Positions 6,808-13,409 of a stretch of DNA of 39,865 nucleotides are shown in pieces. Source of the stretch: a virus. The notes under the pieces are model-generated. The model saw only the letters and a program-made list of their open reading frames with translations, searched no databases and was not told the origin of the DNA. Within the stretch, counting starts at the first letter, position 1; each line of letters begins with the position of its first letter. The translations under genes were made by a program, and so were the position numbers. The stretch covers positions 1 through 39,865 of IMG/VR virus record IMGVR_UViG_3300037247_000607, one strand, 5' to 3'.

Positions 6808-7025
6808 GCAAGGCGTCGATGGAGCGGTTCATCAAGATCATCAAAAAGGAAGACCTCGGTGAGGGCGACCTGCTGATCATCGACCCGGAGCGCACGGGAC
6901 TGACGCAACAGAACATGATCCAATTGGCGAGAAACGGGATGTTTAACAAGGTATCGGTCCTGTTCGTCAGAGACATCAACGCGGTGAAGTTTATCAAGCT
7001 CACCGGGGAAAACGGGGGCCATTGA
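6804..7025 (+). CDS. Unknown small protein
   Basis: 73 residues overlapping the previous stop. The body has alternating helix and strand character (FIKIIKKEDLGEGDLLIID and KVSVLFVRDINAVKFIKL), suggesting a small alpha/beta fold. No family recognised. Confidence 0.7.
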   Translation: MSKASMERFIKIIKKEDLGEGDLLIIDPERTGLTQQNMIQLARNGMFNKVSVLFVRDINAVKFIKLTGENGGH

Positions 7026-7052
7026 GATAATAAAAGATGTAGGAGGAATAAC

Positions 7053-7592
7053 ATGCGAAGTGAGCTGAGAACCGGAAGCCAACGAAACATTTTAACACGA
7101 TACCTCGACACAACAGGCGATGGGTCGGGGACCAAAAATGCCATTGGAAACTATGCCAGCAGCGCACAGATTTTCCGTATCGCGCCAGCATCCGGTAAAG
7201 TGTTCCGTATCAGCCGTATGCTGATTAATATCGAAGATACCGCAGGCATGAAAGCCGAGAACTACGGGGATACGGGGTCTCCCTTGACCAATGGCATTGA
7301 AGTACGGACCCACGACGGGTCGAGCACACTGATTGACCTGACCGATGGGATACCCATCAAGACCAACGCACATTGGGGGCGCACCTGTTACGACGTAGAT
7401 ATTAAATCATGGAGCACGGCCCCAACCAATGAACTACTCCTTGCGCGATGGTCTTTCTTTCGGTGCGGCCAGTACCTTCGCCTCAATGGGTCCAAAAACC
7501 AGGAACTACAGGTGGTATTGAACGACAACCTTACGGGATTGATTAGCCACTATTTCATGGTACAGGGTTTTGAGGAAGGACCCGCAACGTAG
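7053..7592 (+). CDS. Beta-rich protein resembling phage virion proteins, located in the early operon
   Basis: 179 residues, ATG 7053 behind AGGAGG. Rich in Thr, Asn, Gly and Ser with few helices predicted by eye: YLDTTGDGSGTKNA, FRISRMLINIEDTAG, TNGIEVRTHDGSSTLIDLT and a final TGLISHYFMVQGF. It reads like a beta-sandwich surface or decoration protein. I remember similar proteins from uncultured marine phages, where they are also unassigned. Its position between a small unknown and a RusA-type gene is odd for a virion component. Role inferred from composition only. Confidence 0.6.
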   Translation: MRSELRTGSQRNILTRYLDTTGDGSGTKNAIGNYASSAQIFRIAPASGKVFRISRMLINIEDTAGMKAENYGDTGSPLTNGIEVRTHDGSSTLIDLTDGIPIKTNAHWGRTCYDVDIKSWSTAPTNELLLARWSFFRCGQYLRLNGSKNQELQVVLNDNLTGLISHYFMVQGFEEGPAT

Positions 7593-7621
7593 TTGCAGGT
7601 TGATTCAATGGAGCGTGGACA

Positions 7622-8059
7622 TTGACCACATATACGGTTACACGATCGTTTCAATCACAAACACTTGCCAACCAGATGCTTACAAATCAGGCTGGTTGGA
7701 TCATCGGAAGCCTCTGCACCAACCCGATACCGATAAAACCCGCCATCGTGCTACCCGTACCGCGCTCAGACAACCAGCGCAAGACACTCACGCCCGGGGG
7801 ACAACTCCTGACGGCCGGGTGGGTCAAGAGCTACCGAAAAGCAGTTGGGATCATGGTCAAGAAGGTGCCTGAGACTCCCTGTATTGTCTTGTACCGAGTT
7901 TTCTTCGCCCGGAGGGGTATTGATGCAAGTAACGTGATTAAGACCCTTCTTGATGCGATTTTTGGTCAAGATGGAGACTCCGAAGCATACCCCTGGTGTC
8001 TGCCCCCAGCGATCGACAAGGCGAACCCGAGAGTCGAGGTGTGGTTTGTTTCGTTGTAA
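7622..8059 (+). CDS. RusA-type Holliday junction resolvase
   Basis: 145 residues from TTG 7622, chosen because GGAG sits about 9 nt upstream and no better start exists. The RusA signature is visible in GIDASNVIKTLLDAIFGQDG (Asp101, Asn104, Lys107, Asp111) followed by PPAIDKANPRVEVWFV: conserved acidic residues and lysine, then the closing strand. RusA enzymes cut four-way DNA junctions and help resolve branched replication intermediates before packaging, fitting the exonuclease and annealing protein upstream. The N-terminal 35 residues are not typical. The end overlaps the next gene. Confidence 0.72.
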   Translation: MTTYTVTRSFQSQTLANQMLTNQAGWIIGSLCTNPIPIKPAIVLPVPRSDNQRKTLTPGGQLLTAGWVKSYRKAVGIMVKKVPETPCIVLYRVFFARRGIDASNVIKTLLDAIFGQDGDSEAYPWCLPPAIDKANPRVEVWFVSL

Positions 8060-8399
8060 AAAGCCAGAGGTTGTTTGTTTGTGTGGATCAACGCGATTTG
8101 CCGACACCCATGCCGTTGTCCGGTGGGAGATGGAGCGGGACGGCAAGTGTATCTGTTTAATGATCAACTATTTACCGCAATGGTATATAGACAAGAAAGG
8201 TTACCCAAGTGATCACCTAGGAGAGAGTGTCGGCAACAAAGAGATATTAGACGAGCTACATCTTCGCAAAATTGACATGGCCGATCGGGTTTTTGTGATA
8301 AATGTAGGCGGCTATATCGGGGAATCGACACGAGCTGAGATTGAGTACGCAGAAAAAACCGAGAAACCAGTTACATACTTAGAGGGGCTGAAAGAATAG
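8046..8399 (+). CDS. Nucleoside 2-deoxyribosyltransferase-like protein
   Basis: 117 residues from TTG 8046, preceded by GAGGTG with 5-6 nt spacing; a longer in-frame start at 7950 would lie inside the resolvase. CLCGSTRF near the start and the block LDELHLRKIDMADRVFVINV followed by GGYIGESTRAEIEYA are typical of the nucleoside deoxyribosyltransferase/DprA-like Rossmann superfamily: phosphate-binding CGS, and Glu in GEST as likely catalytic base. It may modify or salvage nucleotides or handle nucleotide signals. Repeats flanking it suggest insertion into the locus. Confidence 0.75.
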   Translation: MFRCKKPEVVCLCGSTRFADTHAVVRWEMERDGKCICLMINYLPQWYIDKKGYPSDHLGESVGNKEILDELHLRKIDMADRVFVINVGGYIGESTRAEIEYAEKTEKPVTYLEGLKE

Positions 8400-8431
8400 A
8401 GGTGTGGTTTGTCTCGCTTGGTAGTGGAAGA

Positions 8432-8626
8432 ATGACCTGCCAGCATTGCCATAGTCCGAAACGTCGCCTGGTTTCCATGTCGCGGTGTCGGCGGTGTCTC
8501 AAGTATCTGGCGTCCGATCAGCGATCACGGTATTGGCGTCGGCGGCGGCGGGGCGTGTGTGTGCGTTGCGAGACTCCGACGAACGAGCGCGCCTACTGCG
8601 ACGTATGCGTGATGGCATATAAATAA
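8432..8626 (+). CDS. Cys- and Arg-rich zinc-finger-like small protein
   Basis: 64 residues from ATG 8432. CQHC, CRRC, CVRC and CDVC pairs give two zinc-binding sites around a RYWRRRRRG basic patch, consistent with nucleic-acid binding. An in-frame GTG at 8402 would add MWFVSLGSGR, which duplicates the C-terminus of the upstream resolvase; this extension is probably a leftover and not the real start, although ATG 8432 has only a close, weak GGAAG. Overlaps the next gene by TAATG. Confidence 0.6.
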   Translation: MTCQHCHSPKRRLVSMSRCRRCLKYLASDQRSRYWRRRRRGVCVRCETPTNERAYCDVCVMAYK

Positions 8627-8820
8627 TGTCTCGCTGTAACATTCCGCATAAGTGGGTTGAGCCGATAGACCGCGACACGTTCTACTGCCCTCGGTGCGGG
8701 CTTGAAGTGTCGAAGAGGTTGATGATGCTCGCCCTGGATATAGGCCGGGGGTGCCCTCGGGGCGAGATAAGCACGGTGCCGTTTGACCAGCGCACTATTT
8801 ACGATCTGAGGAAAACATGA
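8626..8820 (+). CDS. Small zinc-ribbon-like protein
   Basis: 64 residues starting in the TAATG overlap. CPRCG at residues 21-25 and single Cys residues near positions 4 and 45 may chelate zinc. Function unknown; one of five consecutive Cys-rich or HTH small genes in this stretch. Confidence 0.65.
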   Translation: MSRCNIPHKWVEPIDRDTFYCPRCGLEVSKRLMMLALDIGRGCPRGEISTVPFDQRTIYDLRKT

Positions 8821-9014
8821 CCCGGTGGATTATGAGCGGATGGAGGGCACCAAGTGCGACGAGAATCGCAATTATCCCGTGGTGGCATATTCGGAATCTA
8901 TTCTCAAGCAGGAGAATAATGCCACGCCCTGAATATCCCGGCGGTTTTGTGGCTATGAAGCTGTCCGGCTGGTGGCACATACGGAATCTGATCTCGAACC
9001 CGTGGAGGTGGAAG

Positions 9015-9389
9015 GTGAAACGCACGACTGAGAGAATACCTATCGACGAGCTCGTGGACAACTTCGGCGCCGTCGTAAACAAGGCGCGGCACACCGCCGG
9101 CTTGAGTGGCCGCGAACTCGCGCGCCGCGTCGACGTAGCCGCGACGACCATCTTCAGAATCGAGTCTGGCGAACAGCCGCCCGGGGCGCAGATCATGGCC
9201 CGCCTGTTGCAGGTCCTCTACGATGGAAACCTGCCGCGGGTGCGTGGCCCGAAGATCAGAGCGAAGCTATCAAAGTGTCCTGAGTGTGGCATGTACGTGC
9301 TGCCATTCTCAAATAACTGCCTGCCGTCATGTGTGACAGGGCTAGTAAAAAATGCTAACAAACTGGTAAAAAATGCCAAAAAGTCGTGA
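9015..9389 (+). CDS. XRE-family helix-turn-helix regulator with C-terminal Cys cluster
   Basis: 124 residues from GTG 9015, chosen for GGAGGTGG (9004-9011); an in-frame ATG at 8817 overlapping the previous stop would add 66 residues. Residues 17-70 are an XRE/Cro-type HTH (ARHTAGLSGRELARRVDVAA, then TTIFRIESGEQPPG), followed by CPECG and NCLPSC Cys pairs and a Lys/Asn tail. It probably binds DNA as an early repressor or switch; candidate operators lie 1 kb downstream (9962-10066). The upstream extension contains WWHIRNL twice, encoded by imperfect DNA repeats. Confidence 0.78.
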   Translation: MKRTTERIPIDELVDNFGAVVNKARHTAGLSGRELARRVDVAATTIFRIESGEQPPGAQIMARLLQVLYDGNLPRVRGPKIRAKLSKCPECGMYVLPFSNNCLPSCVTGLVKNANKLVKNAKKS

Positions 9390-9792
9390 CGAACGCAAAG
9401 AAGTGGCCCGCGATGTCGTCGAGACGGGCAAGAGTACCCTCGATTTCTCGAAGGAAACCCTCGGCAAGAAAGCCTACGAAATCGGGTTTATCCACTTCCA
9501 TTGTCCCGAATGTCTGTGGACGGGGAAGTTGTGGAAGGCGTCGAAGAAGTGCCGGCAACGCGGGTGCCGAGGGATCCTCGTCCGCAGCCCCGGGAACGTG
9601 CCGCTTCCCGACTACTGCTACCTTCTCGGCTGTAACCACAAAAGCACCGTCAACTGCCCGGACTGTGACAAGGACTACTGCAAAGAACACTTCGGGTCGG
9701 CCTCCGTCTGCCGGCGTTGCCGGAAACCCCACCTGTGGACGGTCGAGCTGATCGACCGGCTCACCAAAATATTCGCCCATCGGAGGCGGTAG
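9373..9792 (+). CDS. Multi-cysteine zinc-binding protein
   Basis: 139 residues, starting inside the end of the HTH gene. Several metal-ligand clusters: HCPEC, CRQRGC, CPDCDKDYC and CRRC with a nearby KEHFG His. This resembles two tandem zinc ribbons or a B-box-like element. Basic overall. Function unknown. Strong Asp/Lys/Arg codon patterns and clean junctions with its neighbours support it over the alternative frame at 9386. Confidence 0.7.
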   Translation: MPKSRDERKEVARDVVETGKSTLDFSKETLGKKAYEIGFIHFHCPECLWTGKLWKASKKCRQRGCRGILVRSPGNVPLPDYCYLLGCNHKSTVNCPDCDKDYCKEHFGSASVCRRCRKPHLWTVELIDRLTKIFAHRRR

Positions 9793-9972
9793 ATGGGAAA
9801 ATCCGCCCTTTGGTTTGGTATAACTGCCGCCCTATCGACGCCCACCGGCCCGCCATGGAGGCCCTACGGCCACGTGCTCTTGCCGTCCTCAATCTCTCAA
9901 AAAAAGCGCCGTCGTCGTAATCGTCGCCGCCGGACAGCCAAAAAAAGCCGCCGGGAAAATCGTCGTAGATAG
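9793..9972 (+). CDS. Short, extremely basic protein (59 aa)
   Basis: 59 residues from ATG 9793, which follows the previous TAG without a gap and has GGAGGCGG at 9781-9788. After a neutral, Pro/Trp-containing N-terminal half, the last 25 residues are almost only Arg and Lys (KKRRRRNRRRR, then AKKSRRENRRR). Such tails bind RNA or DNA tightly, as in phage N-type antiterminators or DNA-compacting peptides. It is the last gene before a regulatory block. No family recognised; nucleic-acid binding is inferred from charge. Confidence 0.65.
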   Translation: MGKSALWFGITAALSTPTGPPWRPYGHVLLPSSISQKKRRRRNRRRRTAKKSRRENRRR

Positions 9973-10019
9973 AATCAACTTTAGATATCCGTCGTAAATC
10001 CCCCCTTATTCGTCCAAGT

Positions 10020-10066
10020 TACGACGTCGTACCTATATTCTATGGCAGAAAATTAGACAATATAGG
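10020..10066. promoter_or_regulatory. Operator-like palindrome and inverted repeat
   Basis: TACGACGTCGTA (10020-10031) is a perfect 12-bp palindrome made of two GTCGTA half-sites. It abuts CCTATATT (10032-10039), which is exactly complementary to AATATAGG (10059-10066). The -35 box begins 4 bp later. Single GTCGTA copies lie at 9914, 9962, 9991 and 11819. The arrangement suggests a protein-binding control region; the nearby XRE regulator is an obvious but untested candidate. Confidence 0.5.
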
Positions 10067-10069
10067 CCC

Positions 10070-10098
10070 TTGACTTCCTGTTGCCTATGCGCTACAGT
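10070..10098 (+). promoter_or_regulatory. Sigma70-like promoter of the 10121-11812 operon
   Basis: TTGACT (10070-10075) and TACAGT (10093-10098) with 17-bp spacing; the spacer ends in TGCGC as at 1542-1558. AGGAGGTGA (10106-10114) follows, serving the GTG start at 10121. Confidence 0.82.
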
Positions 10099-10120
10099 CA
10101 TATCTAGGAGGTGATAGACA

Positions 10121-10336
10121 GTGGGACCGATTCTTTTCTATTTGATCGAGCGCCCCGATGGCGGGGATTTCGTTGAGGTTGATACGGAGAACGAAACCCC
10201 GTACATCGTAACGAACGACATTGAAGCGGCGCACCGTATAGCTGAAGGGCTATCCGGGCCGCTTGTGATTTCATCGGTTGAGATTGACGACGAGCATTTC
10301 GAGCGGGAAACAGTTTTCACCACGGACGGAGGCTAG
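10121..10336 (+). CDS. Small acidic protein, unknown
   Basis: 71 residues from GTG 10121 with a near-perfect ribosome binding site (AGGAGGTGA). Acidic (DGGDFVEVDTENETPYIV, VEIDDEHFERE). One strand-helix-strand unit is likely. First gene behind a strong promoter, so probably abundant early in infection; no family recognised. Confidence 0.75.
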   Translation: MGPILFYLIERPDGGDFVEVDTENETPYIVTNDIEAAHRIAEGLSGPLVISSVEIDDEHFERETVFTTDGG

Positions 10337-10341
10337 AAGCT

Positions 10342-10521
10342 ATGGAGAGTAAACGGACAGAATACAAGGGCTGTGACGTTCTGCAGATATGGGATAACCC
10401 GGACGATAAGCGGCCGGTGGTGTCGTTCGGGCGTCGGAAGGCTCGGGCAATCGTCGAGTGCTTCGATGAGATCAAGGTGTTTGCCGGCGAGGAAGCGAAT
10501 GGAGACGGCAATGGAGAGTAA
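10342..10521 (+). CDS. Small conserved-looking phage protein (59 aa)
   Basis: 59 residues from ATG 10342 with GGAGG (10328-10332). Reads YKGCDVLQIWDNPDDKRPVV, then SFGRRKARAIVECFDEIKVF: a short beta segment followed by a helix. The pattern (WDN, then SFGxRKAxAIxECFDEI) resembles a small family I remember from phage early operons, with unknown function. It opens with MESK, as does the next gene. Confidence 0.72.
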   Translation: MESKRTEYKGCDVLQIWDNPDDKRPVVSFGRRKARAIVECFDEIKVFAGEEANGDGNGE

Positions 10522-10708
10522 GCACCATACATACGAATCGTTGGTTATGTGCCCTATGTGTAACGAATACACCGTTCCGACGGTATTTGCCGCTGCACCG
10601 GACCTGCTGGCGGCGTGCAAGGCGGCATATCTTTGGGATAAGCATATCTCGAAAGAACTTCAAGAGCTGCTTCGTGCCGCCATCGCAAAAGCCGAGGGCG
10701 GCGAGTGA
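10511..10708 (+). CDS. Small protein with CxxC and an AIAKAE-type C-terminus
   Basis: 65 residues from ATG 10511, with GGAG 6 nt upstream, overlapping the previous gene by 11 bp. CPMC at residues 14-17, then a helical AAPDLLAACKAAYLW and a closing LRAAIAKAEGGE. The AAPDLL...AIAKAE module is common at the end of otherwise unrelated phage proteins, and the gene at 11012 ends similarly. Function unknown. Confidence 0.7.
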   Translation: MESKHHTYESLVMCPMCNEYTVPTVFAAAPDLLAACKAAYLWDKHISKELQELLRAAIAKAEGGE

Positions 10709-10732
10709 AACCGAAGACGACAGAGACAGACA

Positions 10733-10999
10733 ATGAAAGCCGATGAACTTCAAAATATTACCAAAGACTACTGGTTCTATTTAACGCAAATGCCGCGTGA
10801 TGCTCAGCAGGACTTCATGCATGGGCTGGACGATGGGAAGCTAGAGATATCTCTTGAGGTCGGGGAGGCCGTCAGAGAAGAACACAGGAACTTACGCAGT
10901 TTGGGGCTGTGGCCCAAGAGGTTTCAGCTGATCGGTGATTCCACCGAAGCACTCATTGCAATCGTCGAAGCAGAGAAACTGGCAAGGGAACCGAAGTAA
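10733..10999 (+). CDS. Unknown helical protein
   Basis: 88 residues, mostly helical by composition, acidic in the middle (LDDGKLEISLEVGEAVREEH). No motif recognised. An AGGAGG follows its stop and serves the next gene. Confidence 0.68.
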   Translation: MKADELQNITKDYWFYLTQMPRDAQQDFMHGLDDGKLEISLEVGEAVREEHRNLRSLGLWPKRFQLIGDSTEALIAIVEAEKLAREPK

Positions 11000-11011
11000 G
11001 GAGGACGAATA

Positions 11012-11359
11012 ATGAACTGGGCAAAGCATAACCCGTGCAAGGCATACGGGACCAGTGAAAACCCCAAGGCGAATCACACTGAGGGGCAGCTTTTCGTTGC
11101 TGTCAATAATGAGTTTTTGATTGTTGCTAAAGATGGACGAGAGGTTGCGTGGACTGACAATGCCGTCGCCACGTTTGAGTTGCCAGAAGCCGTTGCGATA
11201 GCCAACGCTTGCGAAATTGTTAAGCGGTGGAACTGCCACGAGGATCTGCTGGCGATGCTCAGCATGGTCCTTGATTCAAACATCGCCGACGTATCTATCA
11301 GAATGGTGGTGCGGGGAAAGGTGCTCGCCGCCATCGCCAAGGCTGAGAGTACCGAATGA
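11012..11359 (+). CDS. Unknown protein with AIAKAE-type C-terminus
   Basis: 115 residues, ATG 11012 behind AGGAGG. Small beta domain (QLFVAVNNEFLIVAKDGREV) followed by a helical part with CHEDLLAML and VLAAIAKAESTE, the same C-terminal module as the gene at 10511. It may be a modular family sharing an interaction helix. Overlaps the next gene by ATGA. Confidence 0.7.
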   Translation: MNWAKHNPCKAYGTSENPKANHTEGQLFVAVNNEFLIVAKDGREVAWTDNAVATFELPEAVAIANACEIVKRWNCHEDLLAMLSMVLDSNIADVSIRMVVRGKVLAAIAKAESTE

Positions 11360-11451
11360 AGCGGGTCGCGGAGTGGGTCATCGGCGGCGCTGTGGTTTAC
11401 TTCGCCGCACACATCGTAATAGGGATCGTGCGCGCACTCGAAAGGGGATGA
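11356..11451 (+). CDS. Tiny membrane protein (31 aa)
   Basis: 31 residues starting in the ATGA overlap with the previous stop. One hydrophobic helix, VIGGAVVYFAAHIVIGIV, flanked by basic residues. Too short for family assignment, but the tight coupling and clean membrane segment support expression. Single-pass phage mini-proteins often inhibit host membrane functions; no evidence for a specific role here. Confidence 0.55.
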   Translation: MKRVAEWVIGGAVVYFAAHIVIGIVRALERG

Positions 11452-11455
11452 AAAT

Positions 11456-11812
11456 ATGGAACACAAAGAGTATAACGGCTGGTACAACCATGAAACGTGG
11501 TTAGCAGGCCTGTGGATCGACAACGACGAGGGTAGCTATAATACTCGGCAGGAGCTGGCGGAAGAGGCGTGGGAGGCCAGCGAAAATCCGCCTTTGCAAG
11601 CTCCGTATCTAGACCGCGATGACAGGGCCCTGCGATTGCTTGAAAAAAGCCTGAAGAAATGGATATTAGGACAGAATCCACTTGAAGCTTCCGGGTTTTT
11701 TAATGATTTGATGAATAGCGCCTTGTACGAGATCAACTGGCAAGAGCTGGCTCGCCATTATCTCGATGAGCACCTTGAAACCCTCGATGACAATGACGAG
11801 GAAACCGCTTAG
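11456..11812 (+). CDS. DUF7249-like phage protein
   Basis: 118 residues. YNGWYNHETWLAGLWIDNDE at the N-terminus and INWQELARHYLDE near the C-terminus are the two hallmark blocks of a family found in many phages and plasmids (I believe DUF7249), with unknown activity. Very acidic C-terminus. Last gene before the terminator at 11870-11904. Confidence 0.75.
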   Translation: MEHKEYNGWYNHETWLAGLWIDNDEGSYNTRQELAEEAWEASENPPLQAPYLDRDDRALRLLEKSLKKWILGQNPLEASGFFNDLMNSALYEINWQELARHYLDEHLETLDDNDEETA

Positions 11813-11869
11813 TTCGTCGTCGTAAATCTGGCTGGCCGGGGTGGATACTGCCTCTCCTGGCTTGCCTCG

Positions 11870-11904
11870 CCCGTCCGGGTTGCCTATCACCCGGGCGGGT
11901 TTTC
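11870..11904 (+). terminator. Intrinsic terminator
   Basis: CCCGTCCGGG (11870-11879) pairs with CCCGGGCGGG (11890-11899) over ten positions with one G-T pair and a ten-base loop, followed by TTTTCT. It ends the 10121-11812 operon and separates it from the clamp gene promoter. Confidence 0.87.
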
Positions 11905-11927
11905 TGTATCTATTCCAGTATCTTACC

Positions 11928-11956
11928 TTGCAATTACGTTGCATATATGGTACACT
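11928..11956 (+). promoter_or_regulatory. Promoter of the sliding-clamp gene
   Basis: TTGCAA (11928-11933) and TACACT (11951-11956) with 17-bp spacing, and TGG immediately before the -10 (extended -10). Same -10 and TGG as the minus-strand promoter at 13635-13662. Confidence 0.75.
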
Positions 11957-12006
11957 TCTATTGATAGGTTTGATAGACGTTTCACTATTTCAAAAGGGGT
12001 TTCGAT

Positions 12007-13098
12007 ATGTTGAAACAATACGAGAAGTTAGAAAAGGCGATATTACGCACGGTGCCACCACGGCAGTCGAGGTTGCCGATCCTCGGAAGCGTGGAGATCG
12101 GACCCACAGTCGAGGGTGTATACTCGCACCTTAGGGCGAATAACCTCGACTTGGGTGCCGAGGTACGGATTCACAACCAGGATGGCGCTGAGGGTGAGCT
12201 TGCCCTGCTATCGTGGAAGTATGCGCTCAATCACATGGGGCAGGAATGGCAGAAGAATGGAGACGGGCACGTGACGTTTCAAGTGGGCGCTGGAACCGCG
12301 CGGTACGCATCAAAGCCGCTCGAGGAATTTCCTCGCATGTTGTCCAGCAAGGTTGCGCGTTCGCTCGAGCTGCCCGTTGACCGTATTCGCGATGCCGTGC
12401 GCTTTGTCTCTGGCGCGGAGTCCGCGGATTTGACGCGTCCTGCGTTGTGCGCGTGGTGTCTCTCACCTTATGGGCACCTCATTGCCACAGACGGACACTG
12501 CCTGACCAAGATCCGCCTGACCGATCCGTTTGAGGGGAAAGATATGCTGATTTCACCTCAGGCGCTCAAACTGTTATCCGTCGGGCCGTGGGATTCGGTC
12601 ACACTGTCCGAATACGAACGCGGAGGATTCCTCGAGCTGAGGGCGGAAAATGCGGAAGGTTCGGCGGTTATGCAATACCGCGCGGAAGGCCTGTATCCGG
12701 ACTGGAAACAGGTTATGCCGAAAGGCACGAACCGCGCGGAGTACACAGTAGACGTGGAAACCCTGAAGGCAGCGACAAAGGTAGCGTGTGCGGTTGCCTC
12801 ATCCGTCACGCATTTAATCACGCTGACCCTCACCCCATCCGGCGGCACAGTTGAGGTGAAGTACAAGGAAACCGAATCAAGTGCGGCGTTCTATTGCCGG
12901 CGGTTGGTCGGTTCAAGCGATGAGCCGTTCATAATCGGATTCAATGTGCTCTACCTGGATTCGATCATCGGCAAGTACAAGGCGGCCGGGGCGGAAGAAG
13001 TGATATTCTCCGTGGACGGTGCCGACCGTGCCGCAATCATATCCGCTGAGGGTATGGATTCCCAAGCACTCCTGATGCCGCTTCGTCTCGAGGACTGA
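12007..13098 (+). CDS. dnaN: DNA polymerase III beta subunit (sliding clamp) homologue
   Basis: 363 residues, close to the normal clamp length of about 365-380. Three repeating domains of alternating strands are apparent. Typical features include IATDGHCLTKIRL in the middle domain, a third-domain segment with YPDWKQVMP (clamps usually read YPxYxxVxP), FNVLYLDSII (usual FNxxYLxDxL) and a C-terminal ALLMPLRLED (bacterial clamps end in xxMPMRL). Clamps encircle DNA and hold the replicative polymerase. It has its own promoter and terminator. No phage polymerase was found, so it probably serves or diverts the host polymerase. Confidence 0.88.
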   Translation: MLKQYEKLEKAILRTVPPRQSRLPILGSVEIGPTVEGVYSHLRANNLDLGAEVRIHNQDGAEGELALLSWKYALNHMGQEWQKNGDGHVTFQVGAGTARYASKPLEEFPRMLSSKVARSLELPVDRIRDAVRFVSGAESADLTRPALCAWCLSPYGHLIATDGHCLTKIRLTDPFEGKDMLISPQALKLLSVGPWDSVTLSEYERGGFLELRAENAEGSAVMQYRAEGLYPDWKQVMPKGTNRAEYTVDVETLKAATKVACAVASSVTHLITLTLTPSGGTVEVKYKETESSAAFYCRRLVGSSDEPFIIGFNVLYLDSIIGKYKAAGAEEVIFSVDGADRAAIISAEGMDSQALLMPLRLED

Positions 13099-13133
13099 GC
13101 AAGCGGCAGACCACCACGAAAGGGGGATAAATA

Positions 13134-13168
13134 GAAACCCCGGGACCTTCAGTTGGTTCCGGGGTTTC
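13134..13168. terminator. Bidirectional terminator between convergent genes
   Basis: GAAACCCCGGGACC (13134-13147) pairs with GGTTCCGGGGTTTC (13155-13168): a 14-bp stem with one G-T pair and a seven-base loop. It sits between the clamp gene (+) and the gene ending at 13203 (-), and the GAAA/TTTC ends give short T runs on both strands. Confidence 0.83.
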
Positions 13169-13202
13169 TTGCGTGTCACACGTGCCTATGGGATTCCTAC
13201 CG

Positions 13203-13409
13203 CTACTCCACCTCTACCTTATCAGTCGCTTTGTTAATAATCTGCCAGTCCGCTGAGGTGAGCTCATCCTGATGAGCAAACCCCTGTTCCATCAAATACA
13301 ACTCCAACTCCTCGCGCCTGACGGCTGATAATACCTCACGGTATTTTAACCTCGAACGGGTGAGGATCGCCCGCGCCAGGCTTTCGTGATTGTCTGCCAG
13401 GCTTCTCAT
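13203..13409 (-). CDS. Small helical acidic/basic protein, unknown
   Basis: 68 residues, mostly helix by composition (NHESLARAILTRSRLKYREV, then VRREELELYLMEQGF). Overlaps the upstream partner by ATGA, so the pair is one transcript from the promoter at 13635-13662. No family recognised. Confidence 0.68.
   Translation of the reverse strand: MRSLADNHESLARAILTRSRLKYREVLSAVRREELELYLMEQGFAHQDELTSADWQIINKATDKVEVE

Noticed and set aside
8817-9014. Using ATG 8817 as the start of the HTH gene
   Set aside because: GTG 9015 has a strong GGAGGTGG at the right distance and yields a normal-sized XRE protein; the extension is kept only as an observation.
9717-9920. Alternative 67-codon + frame overlapping the zinc protein end
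   Set aside because: The frame starting at 9793 has the better binding site and clean gene junction; this one is out of frame with both.
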